A DNA stretch of 64,000 nucleotides. Source: Sphingomonas natans (lineage in GTDB: Bacteria > Pseudomonadota > Alphaproteobacteria > Sphingomonadales > Sphingomonadaceae). Position 1 is the stretch's first letter. Each line of letters begins with the position of its first letter. The stretch spans positions 310,001-374,000 of the forward strand of contig NZ_JAUOTP010000003.1 in NCBI RefSeq assembly GCF_030546695.1, given 5' to 3'. A program made the translations under genes and the position numbers. Below, piece by piece: positions 17,651 to 25,938 of the stretch. Below the pieces are notes generated by a model. It did not search any database, had not been told where the DNA came from, and saw nothing but the letters and a program-made list of their open reading frames with translations.

Positions 17651-18868
17651 TCAGGCGTCCTCGTCATAGTAGAGCGTGTCCAGCATAGCGACGCGATAGT
17701 CCCACAGCTCGCCGTCGCCTCCGCTGGGACGAGGTGCGTTATACCAAGGCGATGACTGGATCGGCACGATGATCCGATCCCAATAATTCGCCAGCGAGAG
17801 CGTCGTCGGAGCAAAATTCAGCGCCTCGGCCAAATTCCCCTTATTCTTACCGTTTGCGCAGACAAACGTGTCGGGACGCTTCATGGCAAGCAGCCGCGTC
17901 GCCGTCGGAAACTCCCCAACATGATGGGCGTCGGCATCCGTGAACGCCTTTCGGAAGCGGCGACAATATTCCTCGAATTCCTCGCGGCTGACCGGATCCT
18001 TTCGGGAAATGCAGTCCACCGCATCGCTGAGCTGGCGCTCCTGCCTTGCGATCAGGCCCGCAAAATCGCCATTGCCGCCCATCGATCCAAACCACCCCCA
18101 GTCATGGATGGCGAGACCTGCAGCGATCCTCTCGGATTTACCGAGGGTGCCGGCGATCCCCTTCCTCTCAGTCGCCGTGAGATCCGAGAATCGCTCCACG
18201 CTCGCAAACAGGCGCTGAATTTCCCGAAGCAGCTTCATCCGGCGTCTGAAATTATGATGCGGGTCGATCTTCGCGGTGGCCGCGAACGCCTTCCAGGTCA
18301 TCATCGCCAGCGGCGAGGTCAAGCCCTTCCCGCCATTCTTGTCGTCAGGGAGGATCGGGTCGCGCTGGCCACGCTGTTTTCGCGCCGCGTCGTATTGCCG
18401 CCGGTAACTGTCCGCCAGCATCTGCGTGACGCGCTGCTTGAGTACGCCATAGCCAGACAGCTCGCGCTGGATCTGCTCGAAAATGTCGCTGTCGGCGGGT
18501 CCCTCGATGTGGACGCACGCCTCATGGTTGCGACCGAGCCCGCCTTTCGTGAAATTGGCGCTTCCGACAATCGCCTCCGACTTGCCGCGGGCCCGAAACA
18601 GATAGAGCTTGGGATGGAAGATGCCGTCATCCGCCTTGGCGATGAACGCGTTTCTGGTGCCGATTAAGCGGTCCACCAGATCGGGCGACGTCGCGAAACC
18701 GTTGAGGCCAAAGGTGACCGAGCGGAATTTGCTGCTGTTCTCCATCAGGAGATCAGCGAGCTTCCCATTATAGCCCCAGGCGACCGCGACCTGGATATCA
18801 TCATAGTCTTTGATCAGGCGTTTCAGCACAGATCGCGTTTTTCTCGCATCGAGCAGCGCTATCTTCAT
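17651..18868 (-). CDS. PLD-family nuclease-like protein
   Basis: 405 aa. ATG 18868 is preceded by GAGGGGA, so it is preferred over a longer frame. A single HKD motif is present (HPKLYLFRA, then GSANFTKGGL, residues about 106-130). One HKD motif implies a dimeric enzyme, as in BfiI- or Nuc-type nucleases. The C-terminal 250 residues are of unknown type, with basic helical parts (HHNFRRRMKLLREIQRLF). It is the last gene of a four-gene minus-strand operon behind HNH, unknown and nucleotidyltransferase genes (46-nt gap). A DNA- or RNA-cleaving role in a conflict system is inferred. Confidence 0.7.
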   Translation of the reverse strand: MKIALLDARKTRSVLKRLIKDYDDIQVAVAWGYNGKLADLLMENSSKFRSVTFGLNGFATSPDLVDRLIGTRNAFIAKADDGIFHPKLYLFRARGKSEAIVGSANFTKGGLGRNHEACVHIEGPADSDIFEQIQRELSGYGVLKQRVTQMLADSYRRQYDAARKQRGQRDPILPDDKNGGKGLTSPLAMMTWKAFAATAKIDPHHNFRRRMKLLREIQRLFASVERFSDLTATERKGIAGTLGKSERIAAGLAIHDWGWFGSMGGNGDFAGLIARQERQLSDAVDCISRKDPVSREEFEEYCRRFRKAFTDADAHHVGEFPTATRLLAMKRPDTFVCANGKNKGNLAEALNFAPTTLSLANYWDRIIVPIQSSPWYNAPRPSGGDGELWDYRVAMLDTLYYDEDA

Positions 18869-18914
18869 CGTTCCCCTCAACGCTCGGCCGCTTCCTTGTC
18901 CGCCGACTGTCCGT

Positions 18915-19208
18915 TCAACGGCCTGCCACCGCAAGGTGAGAGAGCGGCACGCATGTTTCCCTCGCTACAAACTGTGTGTGGAGCGCTTCCGACGGCGACA
19001 TGCACAGAACGTGCAGTGGCAAGGCTTCCCCAGCGCAACGAAGTTCGCTTTTGACCTGGGACAGTAGCGCGCCGCCGGGACCAATGACCAAAATGTCGAT
19101 GTCCGCCCCGACGCCCGCCACGGCCGAACCGAACATATAGGCCTCGAAATGTTCCAGCGATGGGCAGGACGCCAGGAGGTGAGACGCGATCTCACCGGCC
19201 GACATCAT
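18915..19208 (-). CDS. Minimal nucleotidyltransferase-like protein
   Basis: 97 aa starting MMSAGEIASHLLASCPSLEH. The core AYMFGSAVAGVGADIDILVI gives the GS(x6-9)DxD signature of the pol-beta/MNT superfamily. Proteins of this size are usually MNT antitoxins that AMPylate or NMPylate a HEPN toxin, but no HEPN gene is adjacent on this strand. A modifying or regulatory role on one of the nucleases in the operon is therefore possible. The start codon overlaps the upstream stop by 4 nt. Confidence 0.65.
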   Translation of the reverse strand: MMSAGEIASHLLASCPSLEHFEAYMFGSAVAGVGADIDILVIGPGGALLSQVKSELRCAGEALPLHVLCMSPSEALHTQFVARETCVPLSHLAVAGR

Positions 19209-19843
19209 GGCCGCGCCAGGCGCTCTCTCAACGCGTCCCATAGCATCACCTCGCACCCCAGCTCTCTCCCGGCGTCGTTCGCTTCGGGCTGCGGCGTCCC
19301 ATTCGGGTTGGTGTTCCAGACGATGTCGACCGGGCCGAAGCGATCCCACAACGACCGTACCTCGTCAGCCGTCGGCTCATAGTCCGCTATCATCCCGATC
19401 CGCAGAACCTCGCCGTTTTGCAGGGTGACCCGGTGAATGCGGTCGAAATCCCGATCGACCGCCACCACGGGGCCATATTGCCGAAGAAGCCGATCCGAAA
19501 ACTTGTAGACCTTGTGCTGCGCGGTGTTGGCGTCGCCATCGAGCGCCGCCGAACGCAGCGTGCCGAAACTTCCCCAGCCAACGCGGTTGCCTTCGAAATA
19601 CCGGATCGCATCCCCCTCCCAGACACATTCCGCGCGGTAACCGCAGAGGAAATCGAGGCCCTCGACATGGTCTCGGTAGCCGGCCGCCGTCGCTTGATCG
19701 ACCGTTTCGGAGGCCGTGATCGCCGCGACGACGTCGGGTCGATCCTTGGTTACGATCCGAATGACATCACCGCCGAGATGCTCCGCCTGCGATCGGCCTT
19801 CCTTCGCGAAATTGGCGAGCGCATATTTGATCTGCCAGTTCAC
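19205..19843 (-). CDS. Unknown protein in HNH-MNT-PLD operon
   Basis: 212 aa from a GTG that overlaps the HNH stop (GTGA). It starts VNWQIKYALANFAKEGRSQA and contains GYRDHVEGLDFLCGYRAECV, GNRVGWGSFGTLR and HKVYKFSDRLLRQYGPVV. The last third (EPTADEVRSLWDRFGPVDIV, then WNTNPNG, then LGCEVMLWDALRERL) looks Rossmann-like. I recognise no family. Tight overlaps on both sides make it a core part of the system. It is the most obvious piece of novelty in the operon. Confidence 0.7.
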   Translation of the reverse strand: MNWQIKYALANFAKEGRSQAEHLGGDVIRIVTKDRPDVVAAITASETVDQATAAGYRDHVEGLDFLCGYRAECVWEGDAIRYFEGNRVGWGSFGTLRSAALDGDANTAQHKVYKFSDRLLRQYGPVVAVDRDFDRIHRVTLQNGEVLRIGMIADYEPTADEVRSLWDRFGPVDIVWNTNPNGTPQPEANDAGRELGCEVMLWDALRERLARP

Positions 19844-20532
19844 GCGAACATCCCCTCCATGGCACCCGGAAAGCGGATGGCGCGACCGGACACGCCGCAT
19901 ATGTGCCGCTCGGACAAGCCGCGCACATGCTCCTGATAGTCAGCGAAGGTGCGGCGTTCCGCCTCGGTGGCAAGGCCGAGATTGGCCTCGATGATCGCCA
20001 AGGCGCGAAAGTGGTTGGGAAGGATCACGCTTCTCACCCGCTGATCCCATGCCGCAGCGGTGCCCGATTCCGGATCATACTCGAAGTCCGAGCCGTCCTC
20101 CGGCGCAAACTTTTCCCAAATGGCCCGGTTCTCGGCCATGATGCCGGCGACCGCTGCGCGTGCCTGCTCGCGATCGTCGTAAGCCCGGATGCCTTGTTTG
20201 TGTGCGAGCCGCCCGAGATGTTTGGCCTTCCAATCAAGCAGGATAGCGCGCGGGTAGGCCTCGGGGTTCTTGTCGATCTTCGTATGGCACGTCGGACATA
20301 ACAGGATCAGGTTCTCGAAGGCGTCCGGATCGAAATCGTCAGCTGGCCGGTCTTCATGGCGCGGACCGGCATCGCCATGCGGGATGACATGCGCCATTTC
20401 GGCGATGTGCTTGTCACCCCCCATCTCCGCCGGAAACAGGGCTTCCAGGCAGTCGGGTTTCTGGCAGAAGCCCGTTGCGTCCGAGAATAGGCGCAGTCGC
20501 GTTCCCGCCGGTATCGCCTTTCTTTCCGCCAT
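19840..20532 (-). CDS. HNH endonuclease
   Basis: 230 aa. The HNH core is HVIPHGD (48-54), the central Asn in FENLILLCP (about 74) and CPTCHTKID (79-87). A preceding Cys pair (FCQKPDC) likely completes a zinc site. The remaining C-terminal 140 residues are helical and may recognise a partner. It is the first gene of the minus-strand operon and overlaps the next gene by 4 nt (GTGA). HNH nucleases head many restriction and abortive-infection operons. Confidence 0.85.
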   Translation of the reverse strand: MAERKAIPAGTRLRLFSDATGFCQKPDCLEALFPAEMGGDKHIAEMAHVIPHGDAGPRHEDRPADDFDPDAFENLILLCPTCHTKIDKNPEAYPRAILLDWKAKHLGRLAHKQGIRAYDDREQARAAVAGIMAENRAIWEKFAPEDGSDFEYDPESGTAAAWDQRVRSVILPNHFRALAIIEANLGLATEAERRTFADYQEHVRGLSERHICGVSGRAIRFPGAMEGMFA

Positions 20533-20683
20533 TCAAAAATCCCCGCTATTGTGCCCAATACGCATATAGAAATCTCTGCTTCCTGCGTCAGCACACAAAA
20601 CTATTTTCGCGGCTAGCCTCGCGGCCGACTTGCTCGCCAAGCGGGCTGAGCGTCGACGCCGTTGCGTGGTACATGGTCGGGCT

Positions 20684-21970
20684 ATGCCGATCCTCAATCC
20701 CATCCGTTTTCACGGCACCTTGTCCTCGCCCGGCGCCGTAGCATCTGTCGACTTCGACGCCGGCATCGACGACGACGGCAATCTGACGATGGTCCTCGAT
20801 CCGATCACGCCAGCGCGCGCTGCGACACCGTTCGTGCCGCAGGGTCGCCCGCTGGACGACCAGTCGATTTTCACGCTGGTGGGCACATCCGACGATGGTT
20901 GGCGCTTCTCGAGTGAGACCTTTCATTTGTCCCGTTGGTCACGCCCGGAGGGACGGGCCGAAATTGAGGGAAGCTGCGGGCTTGCTGAGTTCAGTCGGGA
21001 CGCCCGTGCCGACCACAATGACATGCGCGCTTGGTTTTTCCGGAAGCTGGCGACCATCCACGGCATTGAGCGCCAAACCCCGTTGGGGCGGCTGGTTTTC
21101 ACGGGCTACCGAGAGGGTGCTGACCAGGCGCCTCAGGCCATTCTGGCGATCCATGCCAACGGCTCGGAGAGCCAAAGCTGGTGGGACCAGAGCGAACGGT
21201 TTCTCATCCACCTCGAGCGCGTCCTGTCGCTCGCCTGCGACGTGTACCTCGTTCCAATCTATGAGCAGCGCGTGCGGGATGGGGTGATGACGCTCCGCGT
21301 CGTTCAACGAGGCAGAACGTCCTTGCCATATATGGCGCCATTTGACCTGCTCTTCATGCGGCAGATCTTCGATTGCGCCGTGCGCTCCTTCGAGGAGCGA
21401 CCGGAAGCGATCGAGCGCCTCGATCCGGCCATCCGCTGGATGACGGCACCCGTCGCCTATCGGGAGTCGCGGCTGACCAATGCCATGAGCGCGTTGGAAA
21501 GCATCATCGCGCGGTCCAATCTTCCCGACTTGTTTGTCGACGACCCTGCCGTGTTTCACGAGCTGAAGAAGCGCGTCCGCAAGTTCCTGAAGGCGGACCC
21601 TGATGCTCCATCCGCGATGGGTGGCAAGGTCGGCGAGCTCAACCGTCGTTCCTTGCGGGACAAGCTCGATTTTCTCCTGGAAGATAGAGGCATCCACACG
21701 GCAGACCTGCCCATCGGCTGGCTGAGCGCTAACGCGCGCAATGTCATCGTACATACGGGCGTCGCGCCAGACCAAGGGCCTGAAGACGCGCGCTTGCTCG
21801 ATCATATCGTCTGGGCGCGGGAAATCGTGACCCGCATCATCTTGGATGCGATCGGTTTCGAGGGGCAATATCAGAGCTGGCTGCATCGAACCGCCTACCT
21901 CAGTTTCCCCGGTTGTCGCCTGATGACCGACGTCGCGGCGGAGCAGGCAGCGGCAGCTGCGAACCCTTAG
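20684..21970 (+). CDS. ApeA-like HEPN-domain protein
   Basis: About 428 aa from ATG 20684. The N-terminal half is beta-rich (RFHGTLSSPGAVASVDF, then GNLTMVLDPI), like the N-terminal domain of ApeA-type proteins. The C-terminal third is helical and ends with NARNVIVHTG; R-N-V-I-V-H is the Rx4H catalytic motif of HEPN ribonucleases. ApeA-like proteins are single-gene abortive-infection effectors, thought to cleave tRNA. The placement among other conflict genes supports this. The exact subfamily was not tested. It is divergent from the HNH operon. Confidence 0.65.
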   Translation: MPILNPIRFHGTLSSPGAVASVDFDAGIDDDGNLTMVLDPITPARAATPFVPQGRPLDDQSIFTLVGTSDDGWRFSSETFHLSRWSRPEGRAEIEGSCGLAEFSRDARADHNDMRAWFFRKLATIHGIERQTPLGRLVFTGYREGADQAPQAILAIHANGSESQSWWDQSERFLIHLERVLSLACDVYLVPIYEQRVRDGVMTLRVVQRGRTSLPYMAPFDLLFMRQIFDCAVRSFEERPEAIERLDPAIRWMTAPVAYRESRLTNAMSALESIIARSNLPDLFVDDPAVFHELKKRVRKFLKADPDAPSAMGGKVGELNRRSLRDKLDFLLEDRGIHTADLPIGWLSANARNVIVHTGVAPDQGPEDARLLDHIVWAREIVTRIILDAIGFEGQYQSWLHRTAYLSFPGCRLMTDVAAEQAAAAANP

Positions 21971-22014
21971 ACGGCTCATCTGTGATATGAGCCGGCTGAG
22001 GAGTTGAGCCGTCG

Positions 22015-22872
22015 ATGCGCCTTTACAAATATATGAGCCTCGCCAGCCTGAAGGCTGTGCTCGAGCACAACACGATGGGGTTTTCCCTGCCGAAGGATTT
22101 GAACGATCCGTTTGACTTTCCCACAGCGCCCGACGTCCAGGACTATGGATTTTTCGGTTCGCTGACAGCCAGCCTGAAGGGTAGCATATGGGCACAATAT
22201 ATGGGCGTTTGCTCACTGACCCGCACGGCGACAAACTCGCTGATGTGGGCGCATTATGCCGACAAGCATCGCGGCGCCGTGATCGAGATCGATGTGGGCA
22301 CGGCCGGCTTTCTGAATACCGACACGAACGCAATTCCCGCGCATTTCGGCAGCGTCATCTACCTGAACAATCCGAATATGAGCCAATATGCGGACACGCC
22401 CAATTCGGGTCCCGGGGTCGTTGTCGGCGAGCTCTATAATTTCCGGGTGGACTATTATCAGCAGCTGCAGCGCCTGTTTCTCTCCAAGCCGCTTTGTTGG
22501 GCGTATGAGGAGGAAGTTCGGGTGGTGAAGTGTCTGCGCGGCGTCGATGAGGACCAGCCAGAGAACGAGAGCGGCACCTTCACGGTGGTGCGGCGCGACG
22601 ACGGCTCATCGATGCACGCGTTCCATTTACCCGAGGGAAGCGTCACCCAGATCTGTTTCGGGATCTCAGCGAACCCCTATGAGGTTCATCGGATCGTCAA
22701 TGATTTTGAGCTGGAGGGCTGCTTGATCGGTCGCAAGCGGCGCGGATCTTATGATGTTCGGTTCGAGCCTTTCCAGGGCGCGGCGGAGATGATCGCGGGC
22801 TCACAAGACTGGGGTGACAGCTCGGCGGTGTTCTCCAAAGTCACAGGGGCACTCTGGTCTCCCCTGAGCTAA
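22015..22872 (+). CDS. DUF2971 domain protein
   Basis: 285 aa starting MRLYKYMSLASLKAVLEHNT. Family landmarks are LYKY, LPKDLNDPFDFP, SLMWAHYADKHRGAVIEIDV and PLCWAYEEEVRVVK. DUF2971 proteins are scattered in genomic islands and often sit beside phage-defence genes; their activity is not settled. It lies 44 nt after the ApeA-like gene on the same strand, so the two may be one transcript. Confidence 0.8.
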   Translation: MRLYKYMSLASLKAVLEHNTMGFSLPKDLNDPFDFPTAPDVQDYGFFGSLTASLKGSIWAQYMGVCSLTRTATNSLMWAHYADKHRGAVIEIDVGTAGFLNTDTNAIPAHFGSVIYLNNPNMSQYADTPNSGPGVVVGELYNFRVDYYQQLQRLFLSKPLCWAYEEEVRVVKCLRGVDEDQPENESGTFTVVRRDDGSSMHAFHLPEGSVTQICFGISANPYEVHRIVNDFELEGCLIGRKRRGSYDVRFEPFQGAAEMIAGSQDWGDSSAVFSKVTGALWSPLS

Positions 22873-22991
22873 GATCCGATCACACGGTGACACCGATGAT
22901 GCTGTTCTCGCCAAACAGCTTCTGGGCTGTTTGCAATGCGATTTGCGTCATTGTCTGACTTGCAAGCGCGGCCAGCGATATTGGAACTGTG

Positions 22992-23034
22992 TCACCAGTG
23001 TCACTTTACCGCGCGGGTAAAGTGACACTGGTGA
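22992..23034. terminator. 19-bp perfect hairpin followed by T-run
   Basis: Arms 22992-23010 and 23016-23034 pair perfectly over 19 bp with a 5-nt GCGCG loop; TTTTT follows (23035-23039 area). Orientation and T-run fit a Rho-independent terminator for the ApeA-like/DUF2971 genes. The arms contain TGTCAC/GTGACA repeats also seen at 22888-22900 (CGGTGACACCG), so it may double as an operator for the winged-helix gene starting 64 nt downstream. A stem this long and perfect is unusual. Confidence 0.65.
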
Positions 23035-23097
23035 TTTTTGTTGAACCGGCTGATTTAGGGGGATTCACAGCGGAATCGCTTGTGCTAGATTCACGCT

Positions 23098-23649
23098 GTG
23101 TTCCACCAAACCGACCTCTTCGATCCGATCGAACCAGCCCCGCGGGCTGTGGTGCCGCCAGTCGTCGCGCTGCCGGATCTTGTCGAGCGGGTTTCGCAGG
23201 TGTCGAAACGTCCTAGATATGTCTTGCTCATCCTCAACCTGATCGCGAAGGCCGCAGGAGAGAATGGCAATCTCGGACCTTATGTTCGAAGCGAAGCCGA
23301 ACAGGTTCCGGTCCGCGACTGGCTCTGTCAGGCATTAGCGCCGCTGGCCAATCGCGACTGTCGCCGTACCGCCATGATCGCATCCGTTCGGTCGGAGCTG
23401 ATGGCAAAGGCGGACGTTTCAGAAACCGAGGGTGATCTTGCTCAGCAGCAAGATGAGGAGATTGAGGCGCGCATCCTTCGATCCGGACGGACGAATGTTA
23501 GCCGGGCGGTGTCTGACCTGGTGCGCGCTGGATTGCTGCATCGTCATTACCAGGGCTATCGTGTCGATCATCCCAATCGAGGGGCGCAGCGCGAAGCCGT
23601 TTATACGATAGCTCCGGATGTGCGTTTGGCGCTTGCCGGCAATTTCTGA
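23098..23649 (+). CDS. Winged-helix hypothetical protein
   Basis: 183 aa from a GTG (MFHQTDLFDPIEPAPRAVVP). The C-terminal half (RTNVSRAVSDLVRAGLLHRH, then YQGYRVDHPNRGAQREAVYT) reads as a winged helix with a beta wing. No family name is recalled. A near-identical 3' fragment exists at 13080-13190, and both copies are followed by the same kind of palindrome. This suggests that the gene travels with, or acts on, that site. Its position next to module boundaries fits a directionality factor or regulator; this is inference. Confidence 0.6.
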   Translation: MFHQTDLFDPIEPAPRAVVPPVVALPDLVERVSQVSKRPRYVLLILNLIAKAAGENGNLGPYVRSEAEQVPVRDWLCQALAPLANRDCRRTAMIASVRSELMAKADVSETEGDLAQQQDEEIEARILRSGRTNVSRAVSDLVRAGLLHRHYQGYRVDHPNRGAQREAVYTIAPDVRLALAGNF

Positions 23650-23652
23650 ATC

Positions 23653-23674
23653 TTATTCGATGCGCAGTGAATAA
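23653..23674. repeat. 22-bp palindrome, copy B
   Basis: TTATTC and GAATAA arms surround a TGCGCA centre, with two mismatched pairs in between. It begins 4 nt after the stop of the winged-helix gene. The same site family occurs at 13208 and 25881. Confidence 0.6.
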
Positions 23675-23851
23675 GGCAAAGGCGGACGGCAGCCTTGGGC
23701 GCGGTCCCGTCTGCGGCTATCGGATTTCGACAAAGATCCTCCCGGCGTGCGTTGCGCCTTCCATGATCGCTCGCGTTCGAAGATTGAACGGGCGCGGTCG
23801 AGGCAACGCCGCCTCGTTTGCGAAGCCGGGCGTCATCACCATATTCCCCTT

Positions 23852-24652
23852 ATGGAAGATGATTTCACTCAGCTCGGCCTCGTCGACGAAGAGGCCATCG
23901 TTCTCGATGAGGCGGCGCTCGCGCTGGCGCTTCCCGATAACCCGGAAACGGACCTGGATCCCTATCATTCGCTTCTGCGGCTGGTGGCGTCACGCCTCGA
24001 GGCGGAAGCACCCCATGCCGAGACGGCCCACGAACGGGCCGATGCCCTGTCGCTCGTGCTCAACGGCGAGTTCGGCTTCATCGGTGATCGCGAGACGTAT
24101 GACGATTCGGCGAACGCCGACATGATCCGCGTGATCGACCGTCGACGTGGTCTGCCGGTGAGCTTGTCGATCCTCTACGTCGCTGCGGCGCGACGGCTCG
24201 GCTGGACCGCGAATGTGCTCGACCTTCCTCGGCATGTGCTGGTTCTGATCGGCGATGAGGCGGATTCAGCGGTGATCGACCCCTTTCGGGGCGGCGTGCT
24301 CGTCCAACCGGAGCAGATCGTCTCGCTCGTGTCGGCGTCTGTGCAGCCGGGCACGAATGTCGTGCAGGTCGCGGCGATGCCCAACAGAGCGATCCTGGTG
24401 AGGCTCTTGCTCAATCAGGCCACGCGAGCCGAGGACGCCGGACGAGGACGTCGTGCGCTTGAGATCTACGAGCGGATCACCGACTTTGCGCCCGACTATG
24501 GGCATGGCTGGTGGCAGCGCGCGCGGCTTGAGCTCGTCGACCACGATGTCGCGAGCGCGCGCAGCAGCCTGGCCGCCATGCTGGAGGTAACCCGCGATCC
24601 AGCCCAACGCGCGACCATCACCGAGACGCTGCGGTCGCTCGTCGCTTCCTAG
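23852..24652 (+). CDS. SirB1/transglutaminase-like family protein
   Basis: 266 aa from ATG 23852. The conserved block ADMIRVIDRRRGLPVSLSIL plus LPRHVLVLIGD and VIDPFRGG is typical of SirB1-type (Transglut_core2) proteins. A TPR-like C-terminal part follows (GRRALEIYERITDFAPDYGH). These are normally single-copy chromosomal genes with a poorly defined role. Its presence beside trxC, alkB and rpsU homologues marks this stretch as chromosome-derived or as a shared core segment. Confidence 0.8.
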   Translation: MEDDFTQLGLVDEEAIVLDEAALALALPDNPETDLDPYHSLLRLVASRLEAEAPHAETAHERADALSLVLNGEFGFIGDRETYDDSANADMIRVIDRRRGLPVSLSILYVAAARRLGWTANVLDLPRHVLVLIGDEADSAVIDPFRGGVLVQPEQIVSLVSASVQPGTNVVQVAAMPNRAILVRLLLNQATRAEDAGRGRRALEIYERITDFAPDYGHGWWQRARLELVDHDVASARSSLAAMLEVTRDPAQRATITETLRSLVAS

Positions 24653-24714
24653 GCTTCGTCTGACAAGGAAGCCTGCGACGGGGCCAACAGGCCTGTCTCC
24701 GCTCTACGCGCAGG

Positions 24715-25158
24715 TCAGATCGCGCTGCGCGCCCAATCCACGATCGCCCGCTCCGGCATTGCGCCGGACTGCCGCGCGACTTCACGCCCTTTGCGAAACA
24801 GGATCATCGTCGGGATCGACCTGATAGCATAGCGGCCGGCGATGGCCTGCTCGGCTTCGGTGTCGAGCTTCCCAAGCCGCACCCACGGCTCGAGCTGCCT
24901 GGCGGCAGCTTCGAACGCGGGCGCCATCTGCCGACACGGACCGCACCATGAGGCCCAAAAATCGACCAGCAGCGGCAGGTCGGACCGGGACGCATGGGCA
25001 TCAAAATTGGCGGCGGTGATCGTGATCGGCTTGGCGGCAAAGAGCGCGTTCTTGCAGCGCCCGCAGGTGCCCGCCCCGATCTTCTCGCGCGGCACGCGGT
25101 TGAGCGACGCGCAATGGGGGCAGGCGACGATCAGGGCGTCGGTCGATGTCGTTGCCAT
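24715..25158 (-). CDS. trxC: Thioredoxin 2 (TrxC)
   Basis: 147 aa. An N-terminal zinc finger with two CxxC pairs (CPHC, CGRC) precedes a thioredoxin fold with active site WASWCGPC and a cis-Pro loop (IRSIPTMILF). This layout distinguishes TrxC from TrxA. It reduces disulfides in the cytosol and helps in oxidative stress. A good ribosome site (GGAGAAG) precedes the ATG, and the gene starts 9 nt after the alkB stop, so the two form an operon. Confidence 0.95.
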   Translation of the reverse strand: MATTSTDALIVACPHCASLNRVPREKIGAGTCGRCKNALFAAKPITITAANFDAHASRSDLPLLVDFWASWCGPCRQMAPAFEAAARQLEPWVRLGKLDTEAEQAIAGRYAIRSIPTMILFRKGREVARQSGAMPERAIVDWARSAI

Positions 25159-25167
25159 GGGCTTCTC

Positions 25168-25758
25168 CTAACTGTCGCGCGCGCGCCGCCCACGCTCCGA
25201 AAAGCTGCGGAACGTGATCGACCAGCGCGTCACTTCCATCTCGGCGATGCTATGCTCCCACTCGTGCCGCGCTTCGCCGCTCAGGTGATAGACCGACCGT
25301 GGCGCAAGCGGCGCGGAGACGCGCTCGAACCCGGCACCCCGGCGCCGGCGGAAGCGCATTGTCGCGGGCACGCCAAGCGAGACGCCGACGACATGCTCGA
25401 ACACCGGGCGGTCGCGGTGCCAGCCGATGCCGGCGCCCGGATCGTAGCGGATGAGGAGCGCCTGGACGAGGTCGTCGTCGGGAAGACCGGCGAACGCAGC
25501 CGCGCACGCTTTGACGGACTTCAGCCACTCCGGGATCGGATCGGCCTGATCGAACGCGCCGCGATCGAAATCATAGGACCAGCCGAACGATGTCGTCAGG
25601 CGCTTGCCGAGCCAGCCTTGGAACCGAAAGGGCTCCAGCGTCTGCGCGTCGATATGAGCGATCAACGCCTGTTCTTCAGCCTCGCTCAGGAAACCATCCG
25701 CTGCCGCCAAGCCGGGAAGGAGCGGGGTATCGAAGAGATCTGCAAAGGCGGCGGGCAT
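25168..25758 (-). CDS. alkB: AlkB-family 2OG-Fe(II) dioxygenase
   Basis: 196 aa. The iron site is H-x-D in GIGWHRDRPVFE and the distal His in HEWEHSI; 2-oxoglutarate is held by Arg in RWSITFRS. The AlkB substrate-binding motif RYDPGAGIGWHRD is present. It oxidatively demethylates alkylated DNA bases. It is the first gene of a two-gene operon with trxC, pairing alkylation and redox repair. Its length and motifs fit the short bacterial AlkB group; the precise substrate class is not resolved. Confidence 0.9.
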   Translation of the reverse strand: MPAAFADLFDTPLLPGLAAADGFLSEAEEQALIAHIDAQTLEPFRFQGWLGKRLTTSFGWSYDFDRGAFDQADPIPEWLKSVKACAAAFAGLPDDDLVQALLIRYDPGAGIGWHRDRPVFEHVVGVSLGVPATMRFRRRRGAGFERVSAPLAPRSVYHLSGEARHEWEHSIAEMEVTRWSITFRSFSERGRRARDS

Positions 25759-25880
25759 CCCGCGAATATGGGATCGGTCATCGCTCCCGGAAAGCCTCTC
25801 GGCCGAGCACGCGAGCCGTGAACATCGCGGCGGCAGCGATCTGTCTCGGCCGATCGGACGCCCGACGCTCAGCCGTGCGC

Positions 25881-25902
25881 TTGTTCACTGGGCAGTGAAT
25901 AA
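25881..25902. repeat. 22-bp palindrome, copy C
   Basis: TTCACTG-GG-CAGTGAA forms perfect 7-bp arms, extended with mismatches by TTG and TAA. It lies between the alkB and rpsU-like genes. It is the best match of the three to the half-site TTATTCACTG. No winged-helix gene copy adjoins it. Confidence 0.55.
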
Positions 25903-25938
25903 CGGGAATTCGGCGAATATCGCAAATCGCGCCGGAGA

